NCBI RefSeq assembly: GCF_007829335.1
Contig: NZ_VIWO01000010.1
Coordinates: forward strand, 1-64,000
Reading direction: 5' to 3'
DNA from: Chitinophaga polysaccharea
GTDB lineage: Bacteria > Bacteroidota > Bacteroidia > Chitinophagales > Chitinophagaceae
Length of the DNA: 64,000 nucleotides
Below, one piece after another: positions 38,801 to 45,511 of the stretch (position 1 is the stretch's first letter; the number at the start of each line of letters is the position of its first letter). Both the position numbers and the translations under genes were made by a program. Below the pieces are notes generated by a model that ran no database searches, was not told where the DNA came from, and saw only the letters and a program-made list of their open reading frames with translations.

Positions 38801-38904
38801 ATCTTGAAGGAGAATACAGGATAGCCGACGTTAATAGGAACTTTACTAAACGGCAGCTTAGTAGGGTCCGCAGCATAGCGGAACGACTTTTGGAGCGTTA
38901 ACAT
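32803..38904 (-). CDS. Giant multidomain protein: papain-like protease plus zinc-PLC-like module
   Basis: A 2033-residue protein of unknown role with no signal peptide. Residues 1-520 are beta-rich and unassigned. Residues about 520-1000 form a conserved-looking scaffold with LALAPGQKKQMVVIDATHSL, a Gly/Ser-rich patch (685-728) and VVANHNHCHALTMMYFEVLRHF (about 774-795). I recall this scaffold from large uncharacterised proteins of several phyla. Residues about 1380-1510 are helical and charged. A papain-like (C39-type) module follows, with Cys1542 in NNLACWATAATMM, His1635 in SPHARIL and Asn1658-Asp1659. The C-terminal 300 residues include RGVIWNDDP and H1908-x3-D1912-x5-H1918 (HLIQDSFAKGH), the zinc-site pattern of zinc phospholipase C/S1-P1 nucleases, then FHCYKGQNHDDHDKY. 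The combination suggests an effector or self-processing enzyme. That is inference. Confidence 0.75.
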   Translation of the reverse strand: MLTLQKSFRYAADPTKLPFSKVPINVGYPVFSFKIADTSGQVTREKSGNATISFSQEVSATTYFSALPEGSMFSTAYDLLAKFFQLHFNSSPTTGVTLNDISVSLQVTYGGAGNATDATVLEGIYFLKDLAPAQRSLRLLNANAADGNAEIYINKNLYLLNKSVYLKFLEKFGNISSDQEGFYLLYVINQLVDLSGPAPALRTDIDDALKTKIAGILGALGVQETSIKQVIDYTIANFAQLFDFSLLMPELKTVDISGTFEVVSTDNTDVGFTDLLLFDLSVEYASHIADNTSLMQILHFDWMAHKTDFHSGKIKFSFTQDNPLLQRNVDGVISVKVKNFDKTIIWSKDYRVDDAALGSLAISVPLQRPNVITSGDKSGSKDENKRLRGQLVELSKQCDLKGVTVLVQAKKAEDQPWQIVGAADADSAGNFSMAYPFGVYIAAQALVSLTPQSPVTIATDPASKNNQSISADFLYLLVNGADCATTGDSHGDDDCACHSVKKSGRLPGQEDLINSDQYSQDIGGSCVNLSTPNRTLREYNYQAIVRTSDPDVSNYTLRKLENGTFELVGDNKKIKRAAVDLDNPVRWQDAPDAGDNLSFYQSVTVATGHILHYKSEFKADGYSMGDLLYSLALAPGQKKQMVVIDATHSLLGAENQSIAQGESLAANLLNDRSITDQLGGNINEALQGSSSASTSGVSAGLGVGVSYGGIGASLGVAGGYSNSNSNASQNSSRNVSQFFGERLRQSIMQNAESYRRLNASVVTSVQEGQTYGATADVVANHNHCHALTMMYFEVLRHFAIYQELVNVEECVFVPLLMTNFTTDNIFKWSDILAKNLLPMSSNTYLKPFSFFYGRPQHPLLKAFDANERIKTNYAHVDYPTGSYDQEPISFVKGDINIRTNLQRPKTKYDRIKSLPIITKTVTKEVTDARSIAKSAMLGVMTGGLSFLFGSDGSHTETEEILAKEKIFDSFMQLDANYEYVPPAKCIRVVNFEAFSIKFSGINITISPVDFFQNGIVDKKLWDAYASILGYNNTLEMLDYYFKGRLISEWDDIYYNDIAPVVFDKIVDSIRLEYIGTDMTSTSRYKGGERVMRINFEGTTSKRRVDFPLTMKMFCNSPVVKTLKDLVTLTVENVRIAYSTPHFNGLLYSGSVGDDLLDDTLLYIPENADEKKDPRKEDRYLVQKLIEHLNSNLEHYNKALWYNLDADRRFMLLDGFNIQIFNDFGIPVGFRSLASVVKNQLISIVGNSLVLPVAPGYKVSQSFITEKTGDGVEQEITLLDHYQPITPVPPYRISIPTRGVFMEAVQGACDACEKVKENSSQDWNKFPTDEPSQINPITPPVPTVTDWKAAFKDFATPIVNIQNAPAAPEPGAGLAGITELLGKAGIFKDITGLDANQQNAIKTYLSNQENAKAFAEMAKSMAMQGHNTDNSSKIMDTLKNAKDSGAISSEDYGKLVKEHLQQQIDGGATKKAELEKEKATQKPTLTDAAVKAADQGKDVKAQKTDPEGNIESVEISSGGKNGTVLAAVEGVVPKLQQDNNLACWATAATMMVSWKMKKPMTVPTVLALAGDEYVDKFTNKQGLKSSEKEAFIGKLGMVGEPPADYPVQQYIDWMKAYGPLWITTDASVATGMFSPHARILTRIEGTGNPNGTGTYFIFNDPATGSEKSQSFLEFIAAFEQMVTDNKSDNLFVQVVHFKDKIDGTSEGYQIEGPWNLNNPVHENVTLAALIKSSVGVPTTTKVGSDQAVNEFFRGVIWNDDPAILLFDENKYDNWDFSSGIMWKNKFDTAGKASANDLKNLTGRSHYWDMQFLHGMAAAIGEDPKDTQAKVLLWAEFMYKLSINEGIMDTDTLKSVPVTSKFGSTTYTVNSFFTAASDPLETDTINTLLNRNTKCVFLNNSRRAIGSLMHLIQDSFAKGHVRRVLKNPGDLKPGTTDQFQPGKFGDYGDIQNFHCYKGQNHDDHDKYDKYDTSLLDTSKLETFNGLIGARNAIDFCTRLLNFWKARTPYANGPKVMFENEIFKLAPGATPADATV

Positions 38905-39299
38905 TGATTTTTTTAATTTGGGGTTATGAATATGTGTATGGGGGTTGCTATGTACGTATAAGCATTGTCATTAACTGGGGTTTGAATATATGGTTTTAAG
39001 GGGTTGATGTAATGAAGGAACAAAATTAATTGTTTAACGAATGGCAGCAAACTTTTCAGCTGTCAAAATTAAAAATTCCGTAAAAGTACGTAAATGGTGG
39101 GTAGGCTGTTAGCGTAATTCTACGGAAGGTAATAACAACTTAATTCTCACCTTTGTGAGCAAAGTCATAACAATTGTTGATCGCCGTCATTGTTGCAGCT
39201 GGTTAAAAGTATCAATATTATACTAATAATTTCTGCAAGTTATGGCGGCCATCTTTGATTTCTATTGCGGTTATACGGGCGCTGGCCCCACTTATTACA
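38905..39299. other. Intergenic region between the giant gene and the ABC permease remnant
   Basis: A gap of about 395 bases, AT-rich, containing the consensus promoter at 39021-39051 and the roughly 110-base leader of the giant gene. I see no further coding signal, no RNA gene and no terminator for the permease remnant. Confidence 0.55.
39021..39051 (-). promoter_or_regulatory. Consensus Bacteroidota promoter of the giant gene
   Basis: On the minus strand TTTG (39048-39051) is followed after exactly 19 bases by TAATTTTG (39021-39028), a full match to the Bacteroidota primary-sigma pattern TTTG-N19-TAnnTTTG. Transcription would start near 39015, giving a leader of about 110 bases, long compared with the other predicted promoters in this window. 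Confidence 0.75.
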
Positions 39300-39704
39300 G
39301 CGTTGGTTATCGCAGGTAAGGTTGTAAAGCATCTGTCATGCCGCCGATTACTTTACCAATGAAAATAGTAGTGCGGGATAACGGTGCAATTAGCACTTCT
39401 TTCAGGAAATCTATTTTTTTATCCCATACAATGTACGCGCCATTAAACAGGGAACTGAAGATAATCGTCATAACAAGAAATCCAGGGAAAATGAAATGCC
39501 GGTAGGATGTATCGCCAGCCGATGTAATAGCTCCCACACCACTTCCGAAAATGAAATACCAGAATATCGGCAAGAAAATAGCTGATACAATTCTGTTACT
39601 CTCATAGATCCTAGTTCAGCGCCCATATTGGAGGACGACATCTGATGAAAAATATTGCGTAAGGCGGTATTATAGTTAGCCTTTGTTTTAACAATGGTAA
39701 CCAT
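39300..39704 (-). pseudogene. Decayed ABC-2 type transporter permease (DrrB/NodJ-like)
   Basis: Remnant of an ABC-2 family permease. The N-terminus reads in one frame from the ATG at 39704 (MVTIVKTKANYNTALRNIF). The rest reads in another frame from about 39606 (ESNRIVSAIFLPIFWYF, then FPGFLVMTIIFSSLFNG, IVWDKKIDFLKEVLIAPLSR, FIGKVIGGMTDAL) and then hits a stop. Only about 130 of the family's usual 240-260 residues are left, so it has at least one frameshift plus loss of the C-terminal half. No ABC ATPase gene is near. A functional short product is unlikely because most membrane helices are missing. Confidence 0.8.
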
Positions 39705-39789
39705 AGATGCTTTTATAGCAAAGAACCAGCATTCACATCAAAAAAAAGATGAGCGGCATCAAATAACCGCATGACCTTTATCATAAACA

Positions 39790-41118
39790 TCAGACGCCGA
39801 AGGGGTAGGTTTCGGGCATCTGGGTGCCATCCGGTTTGATATGCAGCGGATGAAGCGCAGTTACATGATCCAGGTAAATAAAAGCATCATAGCGTAAAGG
39901 AAGAATGCTGGGCACATAATTGCCATATCGTTCATACTCCGGATGGTAAACAACTCCAATAGCGCGATGCCCTACGGGCACTTCCAAAAACTGGGTATTA
40001 CGAAGATCGTCCATTAAAAACCATTTATTACAGTCCCCTTCATTTCTAAGCAGATACTCCCAGCTCCCTGTTTGCGCGGGCGGGACGGTCATATTGGCCA
40101 TTCGGGCGCCCCACCTTTTTCCTGCTATCACATGACCCTGATAAGCACCAAAACCAACAAGCGCGACCTGGTGTTCCCCAAATTTAGCCCTGGCGAGCTC
40201 ACCTATATTTACCATGCCTTCACTGGCCATATCAGTAGCCCGGGCGTCACCAATATGCGTATTATGCGCCCAGATAATAGCTTTCGACTGCCCCCCATGA
40301 AATTGCAGTAACCGTTCCAGGGTTTCTTCCATATGCAGGTCACGGATATTCCAGGAATGAGGCCCCCCTTTTATCATTGCACTATAGTAATTTTCTGCGT
40401 GTACTGCCACCAGCGCATTTTGTTCGGTGCTAAAAGCACTTTCATGATCGGTGTCGTAATGCGGGAAGCGTTGCCGTATATCCCGTAAGAGATTCACCAC
40501 CTCTGTCTTGCATAACTCCGGTACCAGCGCGGTAGCTCTTGCATAACCATGTCCTTCCTCTGTGCGATATGGCTCAAAGCACTGATAGGCTTCTTCTGCT
40601 ACGCTGACCATGGCCGGATCTTCCTTTCTCAGGTAAGCCAGGATGGCCTCCATACTCTCCCAAAGGCTGTATACATCCAGTCCATAGAATCCAATCTTCT
40701 TTTCGACAGACAATGATACATTGTAATTATATAACCATTCTCCGAGGGCTGTAATCTCCCAGTTGGCCCACATCCAGGTAGGCCAGCGGTTAAATGAATG
40801 CAGTACATTAAATGCGCTACTCCCGGATTGATCATAATGCTTTATATACCGGTTAAACCGGTAACAATCAGGCCAGTCACCTTCTACTGCAATAAAATTG
40901 AAACCTTTTTCTGCAATAAGCCTTTGTGAAATGTAATTACGCCACTTGTAATACTCGTGATTCCCGTGTGAAGCCTCTCCCAACATTACCACACGCGCAT
41001 GACCAATTTTGTCAATTAAAAGATCAAGGTTCCCTCCCTTGGTAAAAGGATGAGCAGCCCTGTGAAGATCAGCTATAGACACCGTAGTATCAAGAGTATG
41101 CTTAAAATAGTGATCCAT
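39790..41118 (-). CDS. Erythromycin esterase family protein
   Basis: A 442-residue cytoplasmic protein of the EreA-like family. The family landmarks are visible: VVMLGEASHGNHEYYKWR (with the His/Glu used for hydrolysis in EreA-type enzymes), FIAVEGDWPDCYRFNRYI, and AIIWAHNTHIGDARATDM with its histidines. Most family members outside resistance plasmids have no shown activity on macrolides, so a resistance function should not be assumed. It is divergent from an alpha/beta hydrolase and a phosphoribosyltransferase, a grouping often seen with this family. An FNR-like palindrome lies between them. Confidence 0.88.
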   Translation of the reverse strand: MDHYFKHTLDTTVSIADLHRAAHPFTKGGNLDLLIDKIGHARVVMLGEASHGNHEYYKWRNYISQRLIAEKGFNFIAVEGDWPDCYRFNRYIKHYDQSGSSAFNVLHSFNRWPTWMWANWEITALGEWLYNYNVSLSVEKKIGFYGLDVYSLWESMEAILAYLRKEDPAMVSVAEEAYQCFEPYRTEEGHGYARATALVPELCKTEVVNLLRDIRQRFPHYDTDHESAFSTEQNALVAVHAENYYSAMIKGGPHSWNIRDLHMEETLERLLQFHGGQSKAIIWAHNTHIGDARATDMASEGMVNIGELARAKFGEHQVALVGFGAYQGHVIAGKRWGARMANMTVPPAQTGSWEYLLRNEGDCNKWFLMDDLRNTQFLEVPVGHRAIGVVYHPEYERYGNYVPSILPLRYDAFIYLDHVTALHPLHIKPDGTQMPETYPFGV

Positions 41119-41157
41119 GACAAAAGGATTTAAAAGTTTTTTATTAAGATAAAAATG

Positions 41158-41180
41158 TCATCATTTTTATGCTATGATGA
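41158..41180. promoter_or_regulatory. Inverted repeat upstream of the erythromycin esterase gene
   Basis: TCATCAT (41158-41164) and ATGATGA (41174-41180) form a perfect 7-bp inverted repeat around 9 bases, about 40 bases upstream of the esterase start. It may be an operator; no known regulator family can be named from it. Confidence 0.3.
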
Positions 41181-41195
41181 TAATCACCCCTCTTT

Positions 41196-41209
41196 ATGAT
41201 AGATATCAT
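41196..41209. promoter_or_regulatory. FNR-like palindrome in the divergent promoter region
   Basis: ATGAT-AGAT-ATCAT contains the core TGAT-N4-ATCA, the half-site spacing of FNR-family sites (TTGAT-N4-ATCAA). It lies 35 bases before the hydrolase start and 78 bases before the esterase start, so it could serve both genes. Chance occurrence is possible in this AT-rich gap. Confidence 0.4.
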
Positions 41210-41243
41210 TACGACTCGATAATCATTTTTCTACATTTAAATC

Positions 41244-41897
41244 ATGTTGCAATCTTTTTCAAAAACAGTCAAAATACCTGCCGGACAGGTAATGCTGGAT
41301 GGAGAGCTTACTATCCCGGCGGGAGCTACTGCTATTGTCATTTTTAGCCATGGTAGCGGGAGTAGCAGGTTCAGCCCGCGCAACCAGTCTGTGGCATTAG
41401 CATTGCAACAACATGGGTTTGGTACGTTACTATTCGATCTGCTCACTAAAGTGGAAGAAACTGGTTCATATTACACACGTTTCAATATTTCTCTGCTCAC
41501 CAGCAGGCTCGTCAATACAACAAAATGGCTGTCGGCATTCCAACCTGTCAACCATTCTACCATAGGATATTTTGGCGCCAGTACAGGCGCTGCAGCAGCC
41601 CTGGAAGCAGCCAGTGAACTACCTTATGTACAGGCTGTAGTTAGCCGCGGCGGAAGACCTGATCTTGCAGCTACCGCATTGCCTGTTATAACAACGCCTA
41701 CATTGCTCATAGTAGGCAGCCTGGATCCGGAAGTGCTGGCATTAAATCAACATGCGCTTACGCAGTTGAAAGGTCCTAAAAAATTACTAGTGATACCCGG
41801 CGCAGGGCATCTCTTTGAAGAAGGTGATACGCTCCGCCAGGTTGGCATAGCCGCCATTGAATGGTTTGACCAGTATCTTCACCTTAAAAGCACCTGA
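41244..41897 (+). CDS. Alpha/beta hydrolase (dienelactone-hydrolase-like)
   Basis: A 217-residue cytoplasmic alpha/beta hydrolase. The oxyanion-region motif VIFSHGSGSSRFSPRN is followed by a full triad: Ser113 in YFGASTGAAAA, Asp161 in GSLDPEVL and His189 in PGAGHLFEE. It belongs to the small dienelactone-hydrolase-like group that elsewhere is found next to, or fused with, a phosphoribosyltransferase. Substrate unknown. The next gene's ATG begins one base after its stop codon, so the two should be made together. Confidence 0.88.
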   Translation: MLQSFSKTVKIPAGQVMLDGELTIPAGATAIVIFSHGSGSSRFSPRNQSVALALQQHGFGTLLFDLLTKVEETGSYYTRFNISLLTSRLVNTTKWLSAFQPVNHSTIGYFGASTGAAAALEAASELPYVQAVVSRGGRPDLAATALPVITTPTLLIVGSLDPEVLALNQHALTQLKGPKKLLVIPGAGHLFEEGDTLRQVGIAAIEWFDQYLHLKST

Positions 41898-41898
41898 T

Positions 41899-42531
41899 AT
41901 GTTTAGCAACAGAATAACTGCAGGCATCCAGCTGGCTCCTTTATTGGATAAATACAAAGGGCAGAATGCCATAGTGCTGGGAGTACCACGAGGCGGGGTG
42001 CCCATCGCATATATTATTGCCCAAACCCTGCAGCTGCCATTAAGCCTTACACTTACCAAGAAAATAGGCCATCCCGACAACGAGGAATATGCGGTAGGGG
42101 CTGTAAGCCTTACCGACAGTTATATAGTTCCGCATGAAAATGTATCGGATGCTTATCTTCAAAAAACAATCAGGAACGCACGGGCCCGGCTGGCTGAAAT
42201 GCAAAGGCTATATCTGGGCAACCAGCCTCCGGCCTATGTCACCGGCAAAATTGTTATCATTGTAGATGATGGTATTGCCACTGGCAATACTTTGCTGGCT
42301 ACCATCAAAATGTTGCGAAAAAAACATCCTGAGAAAATTGTTGTAGCAGCCCCTATCGCTTCTAAAGCTGCGTATGAGCTGCTTCGTCGCACAGCCGATG
42401 AAGTAACAGTACTCTATATACCGGAAATATTTATTGGTGTGGGTGCTTTCTATGATGATTTCAGTGAAGTAAGCGACCAGGAAGTAATCAAATATTTGAG
42501 AGCAGCCAAAAACTCGGAGGCTACCAATTGA
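41899..42531 (+). CDS. Phosphoribosyltransferase-domain protein
   Basis: A 210-residue type I phosphoribosyltransferase. I start it at the ATG at 41899; an in-frame earlier start would overlap the hydrolase by 40 bases. Typical parts are VLGVPRGGVPIAYIIA, the KKIGHPDNEEYAVGAV segment and the PRPP-binding loop VIIVDDGIATGNTLL, with D123-D124. This subgroup is not a clear purine or pyrimidine salvage enzyme. Its constant partnership with a small alpha/beta hydrolase and an erythromycin-esterase-like protein suggests a shared, undescribed reaction or stress role. Confidence 0.88.
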   Translation: MFSNRITAGIQLAPLLDKYKGQNAIVLGVPRGGVPIAYIIAQTLQLPLSLTLTKKIGHPDNEEYAVGAVSLTDSYIVPHENVSDAYLQKTIRNARARLAEMQRLYLGNQPPAYVTGKIVIIVDDGIATGNTLLATIKMLRKKHPEKIVVAAPIASKAAYELLRRTADEVTVLYIPEIFIGVGAFYDDFSEVSDQEVIKYLRAAKNSEATN

Positions 42532-42542
42532 TACCCCGACAA

Positions 42543-43265
42543 CTAAAGGTAGAGATAATAAGGCTGCAACAACGCCTTAAACGCAGGCGTATATTTCTTC
42601 TCCGCATCATACACCGCCATTTCCGTTACCGCAGTACCTGCTGCCGTTCTTCCGAAAATGCCTACGGCCCTGAAATACCCATGGTTCACACTTTGCCTTA
42701 TATATAATACCTGGCGCAGATGCAACCCGACTGTCAATGCCAGCTCGCAGAATGTATCAAATACAGCGTAGGGCAACAATACCGACACTTCTCCTGCCGG
42801 CGACAGTTGCCGGTCGATCGCTGTTAGCAGATCCCCGTAGGTAAGATTGGTAGCATGCATCGCCTGGTCTTTTTGGGCATGACCGCTCTTCAATGCATTT
42901 TCATAAAATGGTGGATTGCTGATAACAAAATCATAGCCTCCGCCAGGCTCCATTTTTCGTATATCCTGCTGCGTTAGGATTAGCCGGTCCGCCCAGGGAG
43001 AAGCCGCAAAGTTAGCGGTAGCCTGCTGCGCTGCGCCGGGATCCAGCTCCACGGCGGTAATGGTTGCCGGGCTATGCTGCGCCAGCATCAGGCTCAACAA
43101 ACCGGTACCGGCGCCTAAATCCAGTATAGCCGGTACCGTAGTAAGTTGGCTTGCCAGGTACTGCGCCGTAAAAGCTCCCTGTATACAGGCATCTGTACAC
43201 ACCTTCATGGCGCAGTGCTCCTGGTGAACAGTAAATTGTTTGAATTGGAAAAATGTATTTGCCAT
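42543..43265 (-). CDS. trmN6: tRNA1(Val) (adenine(37)-N6)-methyltransferase, TrmN6/YfiC-like
   Basis: A 240-residue Rossmann-fold methyltransferase. It has FQFKQFTVHQEHCAMKVCTD at the N-terminus, SAM motif I ILDLGAGTGLLSLML, and the amino-methylation motif DFVISNPPFYENALKSG (NPPF). These match the TrmN6/YfiC group that methylates A37 of valine tRNA1. Related tRNA/rRNA adenine methyltransferases share the motif, so the exact tRNA target is inferred. The gene begins 2 bases after the fucosidase stop and may share its transcript. Confidence 0.88.
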   Translation of the reverse strand: MANTFFQFKQFTVHQEHCAMKVCTDACIQGAFTAQYLASQLTTVPAILDLGAGTGLLSLMLAQHSPATITAVELDPGAAQQATANFAASPWADRLILTQQDIRKMEPGGGYDFVISNPPFYENALKSGHAQKDQAMHATNLTYGDLLTAIDRQLSPAGEVSVLLPYAVFDTFCELALTVGLHLRQVLYIRQSVNHGYFRAVGIFGRTAAGTAVTEMAVYDAEKKYTPAFKALLQPYYLYL

Positions 43266-43267
43266 CC

Positions 43268-45403
43268 TTATTTTGAATCAATCAACAGCGACAGGTTCGG
43301 CATACGCAAATTACGATGCCCCGATACCGGGTTCGCCTCTCTTACTTCGCAGGTTTCTACCTTGCCATTTCCACTTACCTGCATATCCAACGGCTGCACA
43401 TACATGACCTGTGGTACATTGCGGCGGATAGCTACTTCCGACTGTTTGGCAAAACGGCTGTACGCCTTTACCAGCAACTGGTTTTTGCCTTCTTTGAGCG
43501 ACAACAATACCACTTCATTGGTCACGCCTCCCCTTTCAGGGTTATTATGCAATACCTGCTCTTCTCCGTTCAGATATACCGCAATACCATCTCCACTGGT
43601 AAAACCTACCAGGTAGTTACCCGCTTTGGCAGCAGTGATTTCCTGTAACACATATTTGGCAATACTTCTATCGCCGTCAAAGGTAATGAGCGCATCGTTT
43701 TTCCAGTCGGGCTGCAGCTTCCAGGGCTGACTGTCCTGGTTAGGCCATGGTTTGGAAGGATCTATTTGTTTTATATCTCCATGTACACCGTCTATACCAG
43801 ACCAGAAAGGCCCGGCGCTGTACATAGGTCCCCACTGTAAATTGGAGGCATCAGACTGCAGCCGCTGGGCGGTACCACCGTCCAGCAATACCTGATGGGT
43901 ATTACCATTCAGGGTCAGCTGTATACTGCGGCCTTTCTCCGCATCACTGTATAACAGTTTCAATGCGGCGGGCTTGCCGGCGGTAAACGTCCAGGAATCG
44001 CCTACCCGGCTGCGGTAATAGCTTTCATAATCGATACCGGAAAAGCTATACAGCGGAACAGCATTGTACCGGTCCAGTCGGCGGGCATTCAACAGTAAAT
44101 GCAGCGGCGTGATATGTACCCCTTCTTTACAGGTCAACGCCAGTACCTGAATATCTTTATCCTTTAACTGGAAGCCGGCCGGCAGCTGGATATACGTGTT
44201 ACCATTTTTGCTGCTGATCTTAGCGGCTATTTTCTTATGCTCTCCCAACAAAGTTACCTGGCCTACTTTACTGCTTAAACCCGGTAACAGGATGCTGCCA
44301 TTTTCAGGCGTTTGCAACAGGTGCAGGTATAGCTTACCCGGTTTGGTGGTGACTTCTCCCCACGTAAAAGTGGTGTCAAAAGGATTGGCGGAAGCCCCGT
44401 AAATAGCTTCTCCATTGCGTTGCAGCCAGGCGCCGTTCAATAGCAATACCTCCTTTTCAAAATCTACCACGGAGCCATCGCCACGGGGACCAATATTCAA
44501 CAGGTAGTTACCACCGCGGCTCACCACTTTAATCAGCCCCTCCAGTTTCTCGTGCGCCTTATCGGATGCTTTACCATGCTGTTGCCAGCTGCGGTATCCC
44601 CAGGTTTCATCATATACGGAAGCAGGCGTTTGCCAGGCCGAAGCGATCTTATAATCGGGATATTGATTATCTCCCATCACACAAAAATCGCCGGCATCAT
44701 TTCCCAAACGGCCACTCACCATACATCCCGGCTGTAAACGATGTACAATCGCTGCCAGGTCGCGGCTTTGGGCAGCGGTGAGCGAACCCATATCAAACCA
44801 GATCTCCGATACCGGCCCGTAGTTGGTCATCAGCTCCGTAACCTGTTTTTTGTTATACTCATGATGCTCAGGGGTAATAGGATCACTGTTACTACTGGAG
44901 ATGGGATAGGCCTGTGGGAAATGCCAGTCGATCAGCGAAAAATACATCCCGAATTTCAGGCCGTGCCGCTGGCAGGCATCCGATAATTCCTTCAATACAT
45001 CGCGTTTAAACGGGGTAGCGTCTACCACATTATAGTCGGTATAGGCAGAATGAAACATGCAAAAACCATCATGGTGCTTTGAAGTCATCACCACCGATTT
45101 CATGCCGGCAGCTTTTGCCAGCAGCACGATTGAGTCGGCATTCCAATGCTCAGGATGGAACTGTTTAGCTACATCACCGTATACATCGCTGTAAATACCG
45201 GCATGTGCCTGAATTTGTTCGCTATAGCCCCGGGTTACCGGCTTTCCTTCCCATACGCCTCCCAGCGTAGAATAGATAGCCCCCCAGTGAATAAACATGG
45301 AATATTTCTGGTTTCTCCAGTCGGTATGCGCCGTGGATTCCTGCGCGGAGGCCACCTGGAACATGGTTACCAGCGCCAGTAATGCGATAAAAATTTTCTT
45401 CAT
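43268..45403 (-). CDS. GH29 alpha-L-fucosidase
   Basis: A 711-residue exported enzyme that removes alpha-linked L-fucose from glycans. The signal peptide spans about residues 1-20 (ending ASAQ). The GH29 TIM barrel covers about 25-340, with WFIHWG-type start (YSMFIHWGAIYSTLGG), KHHDGFCMFHSAYTDY and the catalytic nucleophile Asp204 in EIWFDMGSL. A beta-sandwich follows and the last 250 residues form one or two extra carbohydrate-binding-like domains (for example SGDGIAVYLNGEEQV). Whether it acts on host, plant or the cell's own fucosylated polymer is unknown. It lies 2 bases before trmN6 in the same direction. Confidence 0.93.
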   Translation of the reverse strand: MKKIFIALLALVTMFQVASAQESTAHTDWRNQKYSMFIHWGAIYSTLGGVWEGKPVTRGYSEQIQAHAGIYSDVYGDVAKQFHPEHWNADSIVLLAKAAGMKSVVMTSKHHDGFCMFHSAYTDYNVVDATPFKRDVLKELSDACQRHGLKFGMYFSLIDWHFPQAYPISSSNSDPITPEHHEYNKKQVTELMTNYGPVSEIWFDMGSLTAAQSRDLAAIVHRLQPGCMVSGRLGNDAGDFCVMGDNQYPDYKIASAWQTPASVYDETWGYRSWQQHGKASDKAHEKLEGLIKVVSRGGNYLLNIGPRGDGSVVDFEKEVLLLNGAWLQRNGEAIYGASANPFDTTFTWGEVTTKPGKLYLHLLQTPENGSILLPGLSSKVGQVTLLGEHKKIAAKISSKNGNTYIQLPAGFQLKDKDIQVLALTCKEGVHITPLHLLLNARRLDRYNAVPLYSFSGIDYESYYRSRVGDSWTFTAGKPAALKLLYSDAEKGRSIQLTLNGNTHQVLLDGGTAQRLQSDASNLQWGPMYSAGPFWSGIDGVHGDIKQIDPSKPWPNQDSQPWKLQPDWKNDALITFDGDRSIAKYVLQEITAAKAGNYLVGFTSGDGIAVYLNGEEQVLHNNPERGGVTNEVVLLSLKEGKNQLLVKAYSRFAKQSEVAIRRNVPQVMYVQPLDMQVSGNGKVETCEVREANPVSGHRNLRMPNLSLLIDSK

Positions 45404-45425
45404 AGATAAATGTAAGCGTTATAGC

Positions 45426-45433
45426 CAAACCTA
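45426..45433 (-). promoter_or_regulatory. Promoter -7 box for the alpha-L-fucosidase gene
   Basis: TAGGTTTG on the minus strand matches TAnnTTTG, 22 bases upstream of the fucosidase start. No convincing -33 TTTG is found at the right distance. Confidence 0.4.
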
Positions 45434-45511
45434 AAGCTAAATCGATTCAGGAACTGAAAGGAATAGGATTTTACCCAAAACTGTTAGCATTTAACCGCGG
45501 ATACCTTTTCA

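Noticed and set aside
32803-38904. Calling the giant protein a classic polymorphic toxin
   Set aside because: There is no Rhs/PAAR/TcdB repeat, signal peptide or adjacent immunity-like gene; the idea is kept only as a hypothesis.
39790-41118. Calling the erythromycin-esterase-like gene a macrolide resistance gene
   Set aside because: The family is broad and most chromosomal members have no shown macrolide activity; the context points elsewhere.
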